Below, in pieces: positions 34,043 through 34,822 of a stretch of DNA of 34,822 bases. The position numbers and the translations under genes are program-made. Every line of letters begins with the position of its first letter. Positions within the stretch are counted from its first letter, which is position 1. The notes under the pieces are model-generated. The model was not told the origin of the DNA. It saw only the letters and a program-made list of their open reading frames with translations, and did not search any database. The DNA lies in NCBI GenBank assembly GCA_947086925.1, contig CAMUAL010000019.1, positions 1-34,822 of the forward strand. The letters are read 5' to 3'. The stretch comes from an uncultured Clostridia bacterium. GTDB lineage: Bacteria; Bacillota; Clostridia; Christensenellales; Pumilibacteraceae.

Positions 34043-34807
34043 ATGCCGAGAGAAGATTATATAATTCATGCCGCTGCCGTTCACAACAGCGGTGCAAGAT
34101 TTCTGCGCGATACCGCCGCGTGTATGCTTCCTTGTTTCACGGTTACCAATAGCGAGGGAGCTTTTACCGCGGCAAAACTGCTTAATTGCGGCGAGATGCT
34201 TTTAAGCGACGCCGTAGCACTTTGCGAGGGACTTATCGAACACAGCGGAATAAGCAAGTACACTGCGGTTTGCGAAGCGCGCATGCGCATTGCGGGAGTG
34301 GAACTCGATTCCGCCCTGACATCGCGTCAGGTTGCCGCCGAGCGCAAGAAAACCGTTAAACCGGGTACGAGAAGCGACGTGTACAACGGGTACGTTGCGC
34401 TGTCGGAGCGTGCGGCGCAGGCGGCGGACGCTTGCGTTAATTTCATAGACAAATATATTTCCGTGATTAAAGAGGGCAGGCTGTGTTTTGCCGTGCCTGT
34501 TTCCGCGCTTTCGGCATTGCACAGACTCGTCGCCGATTACTCCGCCGCTTGCGTAAAACTTGCCGCCGGCGAAACGGCGGTGCTCGTAAAACGCACGGAC
34601 CTTTTCGAAAAACTGCGCTCGTGCCTTGCGTATGCGGCAATGTGTTGCGGGGCGGATGTAACCGATTCGGCAGGCAGCGATTCGCTTGCCGCAATGGCGT
34701 CGAGCGGGCTTATCGTTTCCACGCCGCCGGTACTGTTCGATTTGTTGTTAAGGTATGATAATCTGCCGTGTGTGGTAAGCGGAATCGAGGCGCAAAAATT
34801 GTCATAG
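34043..34807 (+). CDS. unrecognised cytoplasmic protein
   Basis: A 254-residue protein I cannot assign. It has no signal peptide and no clear membrane segment, is rich in alanine, leucine and cysteine, and looks mainly alpha-helical. The frame opens at 33995, but the ATG at 34043 is chosen because AGGAGG lies six bases before it. A stretch of charged residues (AAERKKTVKPGTRSD, near 105) divides two helical halves. It follows the VanW-like gene by 79 bases, with only a weak 5-bp hairpin (33963-33979) between them, so co-transcription is possible. The gene is complete and ends 15 bases before the end of the window. Confidence 0.8.
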   Translation: MPREDYIIHAAAVHNSGARFLRDTAACMLPCFTVTNSEGAFTAAKLLNCGEMLLSDAVALCEGLIEHSGISKYTAVCEARMRIAGVELDSALTSRQVAAERKKTVKPGTRSDVYNGYVALSERAAQAADACVNFIDKYISVIKEGRLCFAVPVSALSALHRLVADYSAACVKLAAGETAVLVKRTDLFEKLRSCLAYAAMCCGADVTDSAGSDSLAAMASSGLIVSTPPVLFDLLLRYDNLPCVVSGIEAQKLS

Positions 34808-34822
34808 TTTACGGTATTCATT

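Overview
The window looks like chromosome of an anaerobic, endospore-forming-lineage Clostridia (Firmicutes), probably an uncultured gut member. This is inferred from pyruvate:ferredoxin oxidoreductase, sporulation-type genes (yabP, yabQ, a SpoVB-like flippase, a SpoIIQ-like M23 peptidase), DivIC, a trans-2-enoyl-CoA reductase, strong GGAGG ribosome binding sites and many textbook sigma-A promoters with 17-18 bp spacers. No phage, insertion sequence, CRISPR array or other mobile element was seen. The species cannot be fixed from sequence reading alone.

Layout. 1-3.7 kb: a tRNA-Arg(ACG) gene on the minus strand, then a MATE efflux pump behind a long leader with an intrinsic terminator (candidate guanidine-IV/mepA-type riboswitch), then a stand-alone TrpB2-type tryptophan synthase beta chain. 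3.8-8.3 kb: a convergent single-chain PFOR, then a divergent membrane-anchored M23 peptidase. 8.4-15.4 kb: a glycan-use locus of intracellular GH78 alpha-L-rhamnosidase, GPH-family sugar symporter and GH2 glycosidase, with a promoter region carrying repeats typical of regulator sites. 15.5-18.9 kb: convergent leuA (minus), then divergent guaA (plus). 18.9-23.8 kb: yabP-yabQ, tex, a small basic low-complexity protein and divIC-ppx/gppA; the sporulation/division genes are on the minus strand and tex on the plus strand. 23.8-27.6 kb: fabV/TER on the plus strand, then on the minus strand a remnant of a ferredoxin-type protein, an ECF S component and a SpoVB-like flippase. 27.6-34.8 kb, all plus: a large transglutaminase-like lipoprotein, a CCA-adding-type nucleotidyltransferase overlapping a PHP phosphoesterase by four bases, a secreted VanW/G5-like protein and an unrecognised protein.

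How it fits together. Most genes are single transcription units with their own promoter and terminator. The GH78-symporter-GH2 block is the only clear pathway cluster: the two enzymes lack export signals, so the model is import of small rhamnose-containing glycosides followed by hydrolysis in the cytoplasm. PFOR and TER would fit acetyl-CoA formation and butyrate-type fermentation, though they are not clustered.

Points most worth checking: the MATE leader, two genes whose promoters place the transcription start at or within about 2 nt of the start codon (leaderless mRNA candidates), a compact foldable segment with its own strong terminator downstream of tex, and the operator-like architecture before the rhamnosidase gene. 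I found no clear evidence of a wholly new multi-gene system; most of the window is ordinary housekeeping and accessory metabolism.
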